From Planctomycetaceae bacterium (GTDB lineage Bacteria; Planctomycetota; Planctomycetia; Pirellulales; Pirellulaceae), in contig JABHUV010000370.1 in NCBI GenBank assembly GCA_018658605.1, positions 1-56,034 of the forward strand: a stretch of 56,034 bases of DNA, in the 5' to 3' direction. The position numbers and the translations under genes were made by a program. The notes below the pieces were generated by a model. It made no database searches. It saw nothing but the letters and a program-made list of their open reading frames with translations, and was not told where the DNA came from. Shown here piece after piece: positions 1 to 8,794 of the stretch. The number at the start of each line of letters is the position of its first letter. Within the stretch, counting starts at the first letter, position 1.

Positions 1-345
1 ATCACAATCAATTGATATAGAACGTTCTCCAAGTGCATCCAGATCCGCAACCGCTCGTATGCTACGTCCGATCAACCGTTGAATTTCCGTTGTCCGACCA
101 TCCACCTTGCCACGATCTCGCCGTTTACGTGGGCTAGTACTCGAGGGTAACATATTATATTCAGCCGTAATCCACCCGCGACCGCTCCCCTTCATCCAAT
201 GCGGAACCGATTCCTCGATACTTGCCGTACACAGTACAACCGTTTCACCGGCGCGGAACAGTACGCTCCCAGGCGCCTTATTCGTATAACGTCGTTTCAC
301 CGAAATATTTCGTAATTGATTTGCACGCCGCTTGTTCTTCGCCAT
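1..345 (-). CDS. rph: RNase PH, N-terminal part (cut by window edge)
   Basis: Phosphorolytic 3'-5' exoribonuclease that trims tRNA 3' ends. Only the first 115 codons lie in the window; the reading frame stays open to base 1. The start is the ATG at 345-343, preceded by an AGGAGA Shine-Dalgarno sequence about 5 bases upstream. The translation carries family landmarks in order: a KAPGSVL stretch near residue 23, LCTASIEE near 38, the [13 protein letters not shown] block at 55-67, the [12 protein letters not shown] block at 83-95 and [11 protein letters not shown] at the truncated end. It lies 16 bases after argF on the same strand, so it is probably the last visible gene of the argB-argD-argF run. 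Identity is seen directly from the conserved blocks; nothing can be said about the C-terminal half. Confidence 0.93.
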   Translation of the reverse strand, partial: MAKNKRRANQLRNISVKRRYTNKAPGSVLFRAGETVVLCTASIEESVPHWMKGSGRGWITAEYNMLPSSTSPRKRRDRGKVDGRTTEIQRLIGRSIRAVADLDALGERSISIDCD

Positions 346-361
346 TGTCATCTCCTAAAAA

Positions 362-1291
362 CTATTCTTTGACTTCCTGCAGCAACCACATCAACAATCC
401 CTTTTGAGCATGCATGCGATTACCAGCCTGAGCAACGACTCTACTTTGAGGTCCATCCATCACCGCGTCGGTAACTTCTTGCCCTCTACGAGCCGGCAGG
501 CAGTGCAAGAAAATTGAATCGTCTGTAGCAACGCTTAGTAACTCCTCGCTGACTTGATAATCCGCGAAATCTTGCTGTCGCTGTTTTTGTTCTTTCTCCT
601 GACCCATACTAGCCCAAACATCCGTATAAATAGCCACCGCATTTTCAACGGCGGCGCGAGCGTCCGTGGTTTGCTCGACTGCAAAGCCAGCACACCCATT
701 GCTAATGACATCCAACGACGTTGTATCGAACTGATATTTTTCCGGACAGGCGATAGTAAGTCTCATGTCGAGCTTACCACAAGCGATCGCCAACGACCGC
801 GCGACATTGTTAGCATCACCGATATAAGCCACCTGCCGACCTGCAAGACTATTCAATCCACCGACATGTTCGGCGATTGTATATACGTCTGCTAAGGCTT
901 GGCACGGATGACAAAAATCCGTCAAAGCATTAATCACTGGTACCGTGCAATATTTCGCAAGTTCTTCCACAGTTTGGTGCGAATAAGATCGACAAGCGAT
1001 GACGTCGACATATTCACTCAACACTTCGCTAAAATCCTTCATCGATTCCCGCACCCCCCAACCTGCTTCTTGCCCTAAAAACAGACAACCACCGCCGAGT
1101 TGAGTCATTCCAGCTTCAAAACTGACGCGGGTTCGGAGCGATTGCTTTTCGAATATTAGCGCTAGATTCGACCCTCGCAAAGGGGCCATCTTTTTCGATC
1201 CAACCAAGTCACTCTTTAGCAATTCGGCAATCTCCAAGATTCGCCGCAGTTCATCATTGGTCAAATCAAATAACGAAATTACATGTCTCAT
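362..1291 (-). CDS. argF: Ornithine carbamoyltransferase
   Basis: Transfers the carbamoyl group of carbamoyl phosphate to ornithine to give citrulline, the sixth step of arginine synthesis, in the cytoplasm. At 309 residues it has family length. Visible motifs: the carbamoyl-phosphate loop FEKQSLRTRVSFE near residue 49 (S-L-R-T-R instead of the textbook S-T-R-T-R, a variant known in many bacteria), HPCQALAD near 134, the ornithine-side DVWASMGQE near 225, and the HCLPARRG loop near 263. The start ATG at 1291 has an AAGGCG sequence just upstream. It follows argD by 93 bases and precedes rph by 16 bases on the same strand, so an arginine operon is likely. Confidence 0.96.
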   Translation of the reverse strand: MRHVISLFDLTNDELRRILEIAELLKSDLVGSKKMAPLRGSNLALIFEKQSLRTRVSFEAGMTQLGGGCLFLGQEAGWGVRESMKDFSEVLSEYVDVIACRSYSHQTVEELAKYCTVPVINALTDFCHPCQALADVYTIAEHVGGLNSLAGRQVAYIGDANNVARSLAIACGKLDMRLTIACPEKYQFDTTSLDVISNGCAGFAVEQTTDARAAVENAVAIYTDVWASMGQEKEQKQRQQDFADYQVSEELLSVATDDSIFLHCLPARRGQEVTDAVMDGPQSRVVAQAGNRMHAQKGLLMWLLQEVKE

Positions 1292-1384
1292 AACGCCTTG
1301 CTCACGAAAAAAACAAACTTACTCGACGAACCATTGAATTAGGCAGCACAGATTCTCATTCTCCGTGCCGCCTGATTCTCGTTG

Positions 1385-2584
1385 TTACACTTCCAATCGC
1401 CGTAACACGCCGGATAAAACATCAACGCCTTCGTTGGCTTGTTGTTCCGTCAAATTCATGGCCGGCAGCAATCGTATGACATTACCCTGCGTGCAATTAA
1501 CTAACAGGTTCTGCTCTAAGCATTGTTCTACGACATTTCCACCATCGACATCCAATTCGATTCCAACCATCATTCCCGCAACCCGAATTTCCTTAATCCA
1601 CTGGCATTGGCTACGTAATTCATTTAAACGATTTTCCAACAGGGTGGCTAATTTATGTACATTTTCCAACAACCCTTCTTCTTCAATGGTCTGAATCATA
1701 GCAATCCCAGCGACCGCTGCCATCGGATTACCGCCAAAGGTAGACGCATGCATCCCGGGTCTCAAACTCGGTGCAATTTCTGCCGTTGTCAGCATAGCTC
1801 CAGCAGCGATCCCGCCACTGAGTGCTTTGGCCAATGTCATAACATCTGGCGTCACACCTAAACCTTGATATCCAAACCAATCTCCTGTTCGCCCACACCC
1901 AGTTTGGACTTCATCGAACATTAACAACAAGTCGTGCTGATCAGCTAATTCGCGCAAGCCTTGCAAGAAGCCATCCGCAGGAATGCGAACTCCACCTTCG
2001 CCCTGAATCGGTTCAATCAGCAGCGCACAAGTTTCGTCGTCGATCAATTCTTTCGTTGCCTGCAGATCACCATAGGGTGCATAATTAAATCCAGCAATCA
2101 AAGGCCCCAAGCCCGCATGGTATTTGGGTTGCGCCGTAGCGGTAGTCGTAGCCATCGTCCGCCCGTGAAAACCGCCTTCAAAGGTAATGATTTTGTAACG
2201 TTCCGGACCATGATGCAAGCGAGCTAACTTAATCGCGGCTTCGTTCGCCTCTGCTCCTGAATTGCAAAAAAAAGCTTGGCCGCCAAAACTTCGCTCGCTC
2301 AACAACTTGGCCCACTGCCCCTGTGATTCAAAATGCCATGAGTTGGGAACATGCACTAGCGTAGCTACCTGTTTTTGGATGGCTTCCACTACTTTAGGTG
2401 GACAATGCCCTAGCAAATTACAGCCCCAACCTGGAAAGAGGTCCAGATAGCGATTTCCCTCAGCGTCCCAAATATAAGAACCTTCTCCCCGTACCAAGTT
2501 AATACCATAACGCCCGTAATTGGGTATCACGTAATCTTGAAATAAGGCGATCGTTTCTGGTGAACTTAAATTCTGAGCGTTCAT
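1385..2584 (-). CDS. argD: Acetylornithine aminotransferase
   Basis: PLP-dependent class III aminotransferase converting N-acetylglutamate semialdehyde to N-acetylornithine; relatives often also act as succinyldiaminopimelate aminotransferases. The 399-residue protein shows the phosphate-binding [15 protein letters not shown] stretch near 108, FEGGFHGRT near 135, the cofactor-binding [12 protein letters not shown] at 223-234 and the Schiff-base lysine in LAKALSGG (Lys253). The start at 2584 is preceded by AAAGGAA about 10 bases upstream. Position between argB and argF on one strand supports the arginine assignment over other class III aminotransferases such as GABA or ornithine transaminases. 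Confidence 0.94.
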   Translation of the reverse strand: MNAQNLSSPETIALFQDYVIPNYGRYGINLVRGEGSYIWDAEGNRYLDLFPGWGCNLLGHCPPKVVEAIQKQVATLVHVPNSWHFESQGQWAKLLSERSFGGQAFFCNSGAEANEAAIKLARLHHGPERYKIITFEGGFHGRTMATTTATAQPKYHAGLGPLIAGFNYAPYGDLQATKELIDDETCALLIEPIQGEGGVRIPADGFLQGLRELADQHDLLLMFDEVQTGCGRTGDWFGYQGLGVTPDVMTLAKALSGGIAAGAMLTTAEIAPSLRPGMHASTFGGNPMAAVAGIAMIQTIEEEGLLENVHKLATLLENRLNELRSQCQWIKEIRVAGMMVGIELDVDGGNVVEQCLEQNLLVNCTQGNVIRLLPAMNLTEQQANEGVDVLSGVLRRLEV

Positions 2585-2730
2585 GACTTCTGTTCCTTTA
2601 AAACTACAAATTCTGCTGCATTCCTAGTGCATGATGTAGGGTGATTTTGCGAATGTTGCCTTGATTGTACCGCACAATAGCAAAACGGTGAAACACCTAG
2701 TAAAGCGTATATCCCAAATTACGCATCGCG

Positions 2731-3603
2731 CTATTTGATGATTTGAGTACCTATACCTTGTGATGTATAGATTTCCAACAATAGCGAATGGCGGATACGG
2801 CCATCAATGATATGGATTTTACGCACGCCGCGGTCGAGCGTTTCAATACAAGCTTCGACTTTGGGAATCATTCCGGCAGCGATTGACCCATCGGCGATCA
2901 ACTGACGAGCACGCTCGGCACTTAGTGATGCTATCAACGTTGACGGGTCGTCTTTATCCGCGCGAACTCCGTTTACATCGCTCAAAAAGATCAGCTTTTC
3001 GGCTCCCAATAATCTCGCAACCATGGTGGCCGCCGAGTCAGCATTCACGTTATAAACCTGCCCCTGTTCGTCAGTGCACATCGAAGGGATGACAGGAACG
3101 GTACCGGAGTAGCACAAATTGTCGATCACCGCTTGGTCAATTCGCGTGACTTGCCCCACGAACCCTAAGTCTATATTCTCACCTGCGAGGACTAATTCCA
3201 ATGGCTCACCAAATAACACTGGTGTACTGTCGAAATTCAATGTCATAGCGCGACCACCAATATCTTCGATCAGTTCAGCGAGATGACGATTAACACTACC
3301 GGCAAGTACATCCTGAACGATTCTTAGAGTCGCGTGATCCGTTACTCGACGACCATGCACGAAATTAGGCGCAATACCAGCTTTCTCCATCGCGCCATTG
3401 ATAGCGGGACCTGCTCCATGTACGATCACGGGCCGCATTCCCACGGTTTCCATGAACACGATATCCAACAATACATGTCGCAACGCATCTTCGTCTGCCA
3501 TAATGCTTCCGCCAAGTTTAATGACGGTCGTACGGCCCCGAAATTGTCTGATCCAAGATAACGCTTCGATCAGCGTATCTGCTTTTTGTATTGCATCGTC
3601 CAC
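2731..3603 (-). CDS. argB: Acetylglutamate kinase
   Basis: Phosphorylates N-acetylglutamate, the second and often feedback-controlled step of arginine synthesis. The 290-residue amino acid kinase fold shows VIKLGGSIM at 27-35 (Lys29 as phosphate ligand), [12 protein letters not shown] near 58-70, HGRRVTD near 83, the SDVNGV loop near 208 and a C-terminal HIIDGR-HSLLLE segment typical of ArgB. The second glycine of the usual HGGGP is Ala here. The start appears to be GTG at 3603, with AAAAGG about 8 bases upstream. The N-terminal extension of about 22 residues could resemble that of arginine-sensitive enzymes, but this is only a suggestion. First gene of the argB-argD-argF-rph run, divergent from the GlmU-like gene. 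Confidence 0.94.
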   Translation of the reverse strand: MDDAIQKADTLIEALSWIRQFRGRTTVIKLGGSIMADEDALRHVLLDIVFMETVGMRPVIVHGAGPAINGAMEKAGIAPNFVHGRRVTDHATLRIVQDVLAGSVNRHLAELIEDIGGRAMTLNFDSTPVLFGEPLELVLAGENIDLGFVGQVTRIDQAVIDNLCYSGTVPVIPSMCTDEQGQVYNVNADSAATMVARLLGAEKLIFLSDVNGVRADKDDPSTLIASLSAERARQLIADGSIAAGMIPKVEACIETLDRGVRKIHIIDGRIRHSLLLEIYTSQGIGTQIIK

Positions 3604-3880
3604 AACATCAACCTTTTAAACCCTGTGCTCCAAAGCTAAATATTCTAGGTGTGCCACCGGCAATGTGTCAACAATCAAAACGGAAGCCGGAAACTGCCCT
3701 CGACCGATAGGTTTCTACACATTGTCGAACTTTTTGCCCCCTGCAACCACGGGTAATTGCAATTTAAGCCAGAATGAGAATCTCCCCCTAGAAAAAAACA
3801 AGCGTTCGTGGCATGATACTAATAGCAATCGTTTAGCAATCCTTCACAGCACAATTCTAATCTTGGATTAATCACCTGCG

Positions 3881-4669
3881 ATGACCGACGACGCAATGCT
3901 TGACAATACCATTGCCAATGACGCCAGCGCACAAACGATGGCGATTATCCTCGCTGCTGGGCGCGGTTCCCGAATGCAATCCGATCAACCCAAGGTGCTG
4001 CTACCTGCCTTAGGCCGTCCACTTGTGACCCACGTAATTGACGCACTGTTAATGGCTGGCATCCAGAAAATCATCCTCGTCGTAGGCTATCAGCAGGAAC
4101 TAGTTAAGGCGGAACTCAAAGGATATTCCAACCTCACGTTCGTGACCCAACAGGAGCAACTTGGGACAGGTCATGCAGTTCAAATGTGCGTCACTCAACT
4201 CAAACAACACACTGGTCCTGTCATCATCGTAACCGGCGACTCACCTTTAATTCAGCCGCAGTCCATAAAGTCCCTTCTCGCCGAGTTTCATGCAATGCAA
4301 GCAAGCTGCGTTCTAGGGACTTTGCACCACGCCGACCCCACAGGTCTGGGTCGCATCATACGCGATCGGCAAGGAACCTTTACCGAAATTGTCGAACAAA
4401 AAGATGCGACCGAACCGCAGAAAAACATTACGGAAGTCAACATGAGTACCTATGTGTTTGACTCAGGTCACCTACAATGGTCGCTAGAAAAACTACAGTC
4501 AAACAATGTTCAAGCGGAGTACTATCTGACGGATTGTCCGTCGATCTTGAAACAAGCTGGGTGTGTTGTGGAAGCACTCCCTGTCTTAAAATCATGTGAG
4601 TCATTGAGCGTAAATACGCTCGAACAGTTACAATTAGTCGAACAAGAAATGCAACAACTGGGGTATTAG
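3881..4669 (+). CDS. GlmU-type N-acetylglucosamine-1-phosphate uridylyltransferase, single domain
   Basis: Nucleotidyltransferase of the GlmU N-domain type, predicted to make UDP-GlcNAc for cell wall and lipopolysaccharide. Visible: LAAGRGSRM near residue 25-33 and QPKVLLP just after (signature G-x-G-x-R-M-x-PK), QEQLGTGHAVQ near 92, VTGDSPLI near 112, and the very GlmU-like EQKDATEPQKNITEVN stretch near 170-187. At 262 residues the protein lacks the left-handed beta-helix acetyltransferase half of the usual 450-residue bifunctional enzyme, so the acetylation step must be elsewhere or the substrate differs. The ATG at 3881 has no clear ribosome site; later ATGs at 3896 and 3938 are possible. 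Its TAG is immediately followed by the ATG of prs, so translation is probably coupled. Confidence 0.82.
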   Translation: MTDDAMLDNTIANDASAQTMAIILAAGRGSRMQSDQPKVLLPALGRPLVTHVIDALLMAGIQKIILVVGYQQELVKAELKGYSNLTFVTQQEQLGTGHAVQMCVTQLKQHTGPVIIVTGDSPLIQPQSIKSLLAEFHAMQASCVLGTLHHADPTGLGRIIRDRQGTFTEIVEQKDATEPQKNITEVNMSTYVFDSGHLQWSLEKLQSNNVQAEYYLTDCPSILKQAGCVVEALPVLKSCESLSVNTLEQLQLVEQEMQQLGY

Positions 4670-5635
4670 ATGCGTGAATTAAAAATATTCAGTGGCGACG
4701 CAAATCGAGTCCTAGCCGAAGATATTTGCGGGTTTCTACATCTCCCGCTGGGCGCTATTTCACTCACCACGTTTCCAGACGGTGAAAAACACTGCAAAAT
4801 TAATGAAGACGTGCGGGGACGCGATATTTTTATCATCCAGCCCACAGCACCACCGGTCAATGATAACCTCATGGAACTGTTGATCATGATCGACAGTTTC
4901 AAAAGAGCTAGCGCTTCACGAATTACCGCTGTCATACCTTACTTTGGCTATGCTCGATCTGACCGTAAAGATGAGGGTCGAGTACCCATTACAGCAAAAT
5001 TGTGTGCAAATATTATTACTCGAGCAGGAGCAGACCGCGTATTAACGATGGATTTGCACGCAGCACAAATTCAAGGATTTTTTGACGTGCCTGTTGACCA
5101 TCTGTATGCCGCACCCGTCATGAATGAACACTTTCGCTCAATGCAACTCAACCCAGATGACCTCGCTGTCGTCAGTCCGGATGAAGGCAGCATCAAACGA
5201 TCTATCGGACACGTGCAGCGTTTAGGTGGTAAGCTAGCAATAGTTGACAAACGCCGGGCTAGCGCTATGGAGACCACCCAAGAAAATCTAATCGGAGGAC
5301 CTATCGAAGGCCGAGTCGCCTTAATGTTCGATGATATGATTAGCACCGCCGGCAGTATTTGCGGTGCCGCAGAATTAGTCAAAGCTGCTGGTGCGCGCGA
5401 AATACATGTCGCTGCAACACATGGTGTATTTTGTGGGCCAGCACTGGAGCGAATACAAAACTCCCCCATCACTAGTGTTATTGTGACCGATAGCATTGCT
5501 TTGAGTGACGACGCCAAAATACCGCAGATCAAACAATTGACGGTCGCACCGTTATTAGCAGAAGCGATTAAGCGAATTCATCACGATCAGTCTATTAGTT
5601 CCATCTTTGCCAATTTCGATGGCGCCGACGAATAA
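4670..5635 (+). CDS. prs: Ribose-phosphate pyrophosphokinase (PRPP synthetase)
   Basis: Makes phosphoribosyl pyrophosphate from ribose 5-phosphate and ATP for nucleotide, histidine and tryptophan synthesis. The 321 residues match family length. Motifs: FSGDANRVLAEDI at the N-terminus, FPDGEKHCKI near 36, YFGYARSDRKDEGR near 98-111 (ATP loop), the divalent-metal DLHAAQIQGFFD near 127-138, the flexible KRRASAMETT segment near 197, and the PRPP loop FDDMISTAGSI near 220-230. The start codon abuts the stop of the GlmU-like gene with no gap; glmU-prs adjacency is common in bacteria. Start is well determined because family members begin with the same short N-terminus. Confidence 0.96.
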   Translation: MRELKIFSGDANRVLAEDICGFLHLPLGAISLTTFPDGEKHCKINEDVRGRDIFIIQPTAPPVNDNLMELLIMIDSFKRASASRITAVIPYFGYARSDRKDEGRVPITAKLCANIITRAGADRVLTMDLHAAQIQGFFDVPVDHLYAAPVMNEHFRSMQLNPDDLAVVSPDEGSIKRSIGHVQRLGGKLAIVDKRRASAMETTQENLIGGPIEGRVALMFDDMISTAGSICGAAELVKAAGAREIHVAATHGVFCGPALERIQNSPITSVIVTDSIALSDDAKIPQIKQLTVAPLLAEAIKRIHHDQSISSIFANFDGADE

Positions 5636-5687
5636 CGCGATTCACATTAAAAGAAATTTACCTCAGACAATACAGCAGAGATTTAAC

Positions 5688-6005
5688 ATGGCAAAAGCAC
5701 GAAAGAAGGCCGCCTTTGAAACGGTCGAACCTATTGGAGCTAGAATTCTAGTCCGTAAAGACGATCCAAAACGTGAAACCCGTGGTGGGATTGCGCTGCC
5801 TGATGCCGCTGAAATCCCCACAATAACCGGTCGAATTGTTTCCATTTCAACGTTAATCGAGAACGATGAAGATGTCCCGCTGAGACAATACGATAAAATC
5901 TTGTTTCATCCCAAAGATGCAATTCCTGTAGAATTCGAGCACGATAACCAGTTGTTCGTAGTGCCCGTCGACGATGTCGTGGCCGTCTTCCGCTCCGACG
6001 AATAA
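5688..6005 (+). CDS. GroES-like co-chaperonin (Cpn10 family)
   Basis: Predicted 105-residue Cpn10 protein, the lid partner of a GroEL ring. It shows the Cpn10 start (PIGARILVRKDDPKRET), a mobile-loop hydrophobic segment GGIALP near residue 30-35, ITGRIVSIS, DKILFHP and the closing VVPVDDVVAVF. The ATG at 5688 is preferred over an upstream in-frame ATG at 5607, which would overlap the end of prs and add 27 residues unlike any Cpn10. No groEL is present in the window. The loop differs clearly from the E. coli mobile loop, so this is probably one of several planctomycete GroES paralogues rather than the main operon copy. Follows prs by 52 bases. Confidence 0.8.
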   Translation: MAKARKKAAFETVEPIGARILVRKDDPKRETRGGIALPDAAEIPTITGRIVSISTLIENDEDVPLRQYDKILFHPKDAIPVEFEHDNQLFVVPVDDVVAVFRSDE

Positions 6006-6044
6006 CGATTGGCAAAGCCTAGCTGTAATGCTATTGAAAAATCT

Positions 6045-6095
6045 AAGGGTCGTTCCGAGCGATTTGTCCATTTGGACTTGTAAAGCTCGACCTTT
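6045..6095 (+). repeat. Imperfect hairpin between groES-like gene and rplY
   Basis: Within the 291-base gap, AAGGGTC at 6045-6051 pairs with GACCTTT at 6089-6095 (one G-U), GAGC at 6057-6060 pairs with GCTC at 6085-6088, and GTCC at 6066-6069 pairs with GGAC at 6074-6077. No T-run follows on either strand, so it is not a classical terminator. It could be part of the rplY leader or a weak Rho-type end of the upstream unit. The rest of the gap holds nothing recognised. Confidence 0.4.
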
Positions 6096-6296
6096 ATGCC
6101 AAAATAACGAATTGCCCAATGATTAATATTATCAACTGCTGTGGTCTTGACGCCCTCGGTTTGATGCTTATTCTTAGGGATTAATACCATTTCCACACAA
6201 TCCACAGTTTGATGTGCCTAGATGTTTCTTGTGTTAGTTCGCAAGTTATTCCATAGCAAAATCATCGAATTAACCAACAAAAGAAGGAAGAATTCC

Positions 6297-6986
6297 ATGG
6301 CGGAATTGTTTCAAACCGAATTACGAGACCTTACTGGCAGCGCCAATACCCGTCGATTACGTCGCAGTGGCAATGTTCCTGCGATCCTTTATGGGCACGG
6401 CAAAGAAAATGTCAGCTTGTCACTTGTCAGTAAACAGGTTCAAGCAGCTATCGCAAAACGAGAAAAACTCGTTCAACTTGAAGGCGCCGTTACTGAAAAT
6501 GCACTCGTCAAAGCTGTCCAGTGGGACGCCTTGGGATCTACAGTTATCCACCTTGATCTAACCCGAGTGGACGAAAATGAAACTGTCGAAGTGACAGTTG
6601 TCATTGTCGTTAAGGGAACAGCTCCTGGACTTGCTGCAGGTGGGCGCGTAAACCGAACTATTCGAAGAACTCAAATCACTTGTCCGGTTATGAAAATACC
6701 GAGTGAAATTGAACTTAACCTCTCGACACTTGAACTCAACGGAAGTCTTACATTGGCTGACTTGGATCTTCCTGAAGGTACTCAACTTGTAGCAGCACCA
6801 GAAACCGTGGTTGCCACCTGTACTGAAATCGTCGTCGTTGAAGAATCAACCCTTGATGCAGCCACAGATGGTGCAGCAGAACCCGAACTAATCGGGGATA
6901 CTGGCGATGACGACGCTGGTGATGACGCGGAAGGTAGCGACGAAGGAAGTGACGATGCAAACGCAGGAGGCGGAGGCGACGAATAA
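6297..6986 (+). CDS. rplY: Large-subunit ribosomal protein L25 (CTC/TL5 type)
   Basis: Binds 5S rRNA in the large ribosomal subunit. The 229-residue form belongs to the long L25/CTC type: an N-terminal 5S-binding domain (GSANTRRLRRSGNVPAILYG near 14-33) and a C-terminal beta domain with LSTLELNGSLTLADL near 140. The start at 6297 is set by AAGAAGGAAG at 6281-6290; a further in-frame ATG at 6222 lacks such a site. The last 40 residues or so are an acidic low-complexity tail (runs of Asp, Glu, Gly), longer than in typical relatives. Upstream of pth, an arrangement (rplY-pth) common across bacteria. Confidence 0.92.
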   Translation: MAELFQTELRDLTGSANTRRLRRSGNVPAILYGHGKENVSLSLVSKQVQAAIAKREKLVQLEGAVTENALVKAVQWDALGSTVIHLDLTRVDENETVEVTVVIVVKGTAPGLAAGGRVNRTIRRTQITCPVMKIPSEIELNLSTLELNGSLTLADLDLPEGTQLVAAPETVVATCTEIVVVEESTLDAATDGAAEPELIGDTGDDDAGDDAEGSDEGSDDANAGGGGDE

Positions 6987-7059
6987 CATTACAGTTCCTT
7001 GATTTAAATAAAGCAACGATTCGTTAAACAACGATCAAACACTTTACGAGATCAACATC

Positions 7060-7623
7060 ATGAAACTAATTGTTGGTTTAGGAAACCCCGGAAAAAAATA
7101 CCAAGCTACTCGACACAATATTGGGTGGCAAGTCATCGCGGAACTCGCAAATCGGCACGGCGTTGCCCGAGCCAAAGCAAAATTCAACGGTGAAATAGTC
7201 GAAGCTCAGTTCCAGTCCAACCGCGGATTGCTACTGTGCCCACTAACTTATATGAATTTAAGCGGAAATAGTGTCAAACCCGCTTGTGATTTTTATGATT
7301 TACCACATGACGACATCCTTGTTGTGTGCGATGATATAAATCTCCCGCTAGGGAATTTGCGCTTTCGAGCCAAAGGATCTGCGGGAGGTCAAAAAGGGTT
7401 AAACGATATCCTGCAAAAACTGGGAAGCCAGAATATTCCTAGATTACGCATTGGAGTCGGGAAACCACCCCCGCGGTGGGATGCCGCAGATTATGTATTG
7501 GGAAAATTCACAACGCAAGAACAAGAAATCGTACAACAAACAGTTGACTGGGCCAGCAACGCCGTAGCCGACTGGGTAACCCACGATACCGCTTTTTGCA
7601 TGAACCAATACAACGAGAATTAA
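7060..7623 (+). CDS. pth: Peptidyl-tRNA hydrolase
   Basis: Releases tRNA from prematurely dropped peptidyl-tRNA in the cytoplasm. The 187-residue protein has the family start KLIVGLGNPGKKYQATRHN, including the catalytic His of TRHNIG at residue 19, the tRNA-contact LTYMNLSGNSV near 63, the catalytic-Asp segment CDDINLPLGNLRFRAKGSAGGQKGLNDI near 90 to 118, and RLRIGVGKP near 127. It follows rplY by 73 bases and precedes rpsF by 45 bases, forming a typical rplY-pth-rpsF translation cluster. Confidence 0.96.
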   Translation: MKLIVGLGNPGKKYQATRHNIGWQVIAELANRHGVARAKAKFNGEIVEAQFQSNRGLLLCPLTYMNLSGNSVKPACDFYDLPHDDILVVCDDINLPLGNLRFRAKGSAGGQKGLNDILQKLGSQNIPRLRIGVGKPPPRWDAADYVLGKFTTQEQEIVQQTVDWASNAVADWVTHDTAFCMNQYNEN

Positions 7624-7654
7624 GTACCGAAACAATAAACTAATTTTGATTTTA

Positions 7655-7671
7655 TGAGGAGAATTGATTTG
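7655..7671 (+). promoter_or_regulatory. Shine-Dalgarno site and TTG start of rpsF
   Basis: GAGGAGA lies 7-8 bases upstream of an in-frame TTG at 7669. An ATG at 7654 overlaps this ribosome-binding site and has no site of its own. Translation from TTG gives a protein beginning SATVYECMHIL, as expected for S6, so TTG at 7669 is the probable real start. Confidence 0.7.
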
Positions 7672-8157
7672 TCTGCAACCGTTTACGAATGCATGCACAT
7701 TCTCGATTCCAATCGATATGCTCGTGACCCCAGTGGAGTTCAAGAGTCTGTCGATAGCACCGTTGCGAAATTTGATGGAGAAATCCTAGTTTCGCGACTT
7801 TGGAACGAACAGAAACTTGCCTATCTCGTCAATGGTCACCGCAAGGGGACTTATTGGCTTAGCTACATCCGAGTTGAAGGATCACGACTCGTTGAGATGG
7901 AACGTGCCTTCCAACTCAACGAAAATGTTCTGCGGACTTTGACTTTGCGACTTGACGAACGACTCGTCGAACCAATGGTCGCTCATGCTCTAGGAGAAAC
8001 AGTCTCAGGTACCATCGGTAACGATGATACTGCTGATGACGCAGGTGATCAAAGCGATACGAATAACAGCGAAGCAGCTGAAAAAGCGGTCGAAACAGTC
8101 GAAACAGATGAATCGGTTGATCAACCGGCAGTTGAAGAAGCTAGTAGTGAATCGTAG
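7669..8157 (+). CDS. rpsF: Small-subunit ribosomal protein S6
   Basis: Primary 16S rRNA-associated protein of the 30S platform. Starting at TTG 7669 the product is 162 residues; the first 100 form the S6 fold (VYECMHILDSNRYARDP, the conserved LWNEQKLAYLVNGHRKGTYW near 42-61, and FQLNENVLRTLTLRLDE near 80-96). Residues from about 105 on are an acidic tail rich in Asp, Glu, Ser and Thr that is not part of the core fold. It sits in the order pth-rpsF-ssb-rplI-dnaB. The partner S18 gene (rpsR), usually between ssb and rplI, is not present here. Confidence 0.93.
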   Translation: MSATVYECMHILDSNRYARDPSGVQESVDSTVAKFDGEILVSRLWNEQKLAYLVNGHRKGTYWLSYIRVEGSRLVEMERAFQLNENVLRTLTLRLDERLVEPMVAHALGETVSGTIGNDDTADDAGDQSDTNNSEAAEKAVETVETDESVDQPAVEEASSES

Positions 8158-8173
8158 ATAAGCTGATACGGTT

Positions 8174-8187
8174 TTGTGACGTCACAA
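8174..8187. promoter_or_regulatory. Perfect 14-bp palindrome TTGTGACGTCACAA
   Basis: An exact 14-base palindrome lies 16 bases after the rpsF stop and about 100 bases before ssb. The half-sites TGTGA/TCACA resemble CRP half-sites, but the spacing is 2 rather than 6 bases, so CRP is unlikely. It may be an operator for another dimeric regulator or a chance palindrome. Confidence 0.35.
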
Positions 8188-8284
8188 CACAATATTGCCG
8201 TCCACACTGGTTTAGGTGAACGGACACGCAGTAAACATTGTCGACTTCAAATTTTTCATACCACTGTTAAGGAATGTTACCAAC

Positions 8285-8794
8285 ATGGCCAGTTTTAATA
8301 AAGTTATCCTAATGGGTAATCTCACTAGGGATGTTGAATTACGATACACGCCTTCAGGTACCGCTGTGACCGAAATTGGACTCGCTGTAAATGACCGACG
8401 CAAAGACGCCAATGGACAGTGGGTTGATGAAACTACGTTCGTTGACATTACTCTGTGGGGACGGACCGCGGAAATCTGTAACGAGTACCTAGGCAAGGGT
8501 TCCGGCGTCTTAATTGAAGGGCGACTGAAACTTGACCAGTGGGACGACAAACAAACTGGACAAAAACGAAGTAAACTGCGAGTGACCGGTGAACGTATGC
8601 AAATGCTTCCACGTGGTGACAACCGTGGTGGCGGTGGCGGAGGAAGCTTTCAGGATTCCAATCCAGCGCCTCCAGCTCAATCATTCCAACAACAGCCCCA
8701 AGGTAACCAAGGAGCACAACAATTCCAGTCGGAATCGGCGCCCTTGGATAGCCCACCATCACCGCTTCCAGTGGATGATGATATCCCTTTTTAA
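8285..8794 (+). CDS. ssb: Single-stranded DNA-binding protein
   Basis: Protects single-stranded DNA in replication, repair and recombination. The 169-residue protein has an OB fold ([22 protein letters not shown] start, [28 protein letters not shown], and a basic RSKLRVTGE segment), a Gly/Gln/Pro-rich flexible linker from about 112, and the protein-interaction tip DDDIPF at the very C-terminus. The ATG at 8285 with AAGGA upstream is preferred over ATG 8216, which would add 23 residues before the conserved start. Lies between rpsF and rplI. Confidence 0.96.
   Translation: MASFNKVILMGNLTRDVELRYTPSGTAVTEIGLAVNDRRKDANGQWVDETTFVDITLWGRTAEICNEYLGKGSGVLIEGRLKLDQWDDKQTGQKRSKLRVTGERMQMLPRGDNRGGGGGGSFQDSNPAPPAQSFQQQPQGNQGAQQFQSESAPLDSPPSPLPVDDDIPF

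Noticed and set aside
1130..1150. Damaged carbamoyl-phosphate motif in ArgF (S-L-R-T-R)
   Set aside because: The same variant occurs in many functional ornithine carbamoyltransferases; all other motifs are intact.
5071..5532. Minus-strand frame of 153 codons opposite prs
   Set aside because: Shadow of a well-conserved housekeeping gene, no own signals.
5607..5687. Longer N-terminus for the GroES-like protein
   Set aside because: It would overlap prs and adds 27 residues unlike Cpn10 proteins; ATG 5688 gives the expected start.
8174..8187. CRP-binding site
   Set aside because: Half-sites TGTGA and TCACA are 2 bases apart instead of 6.
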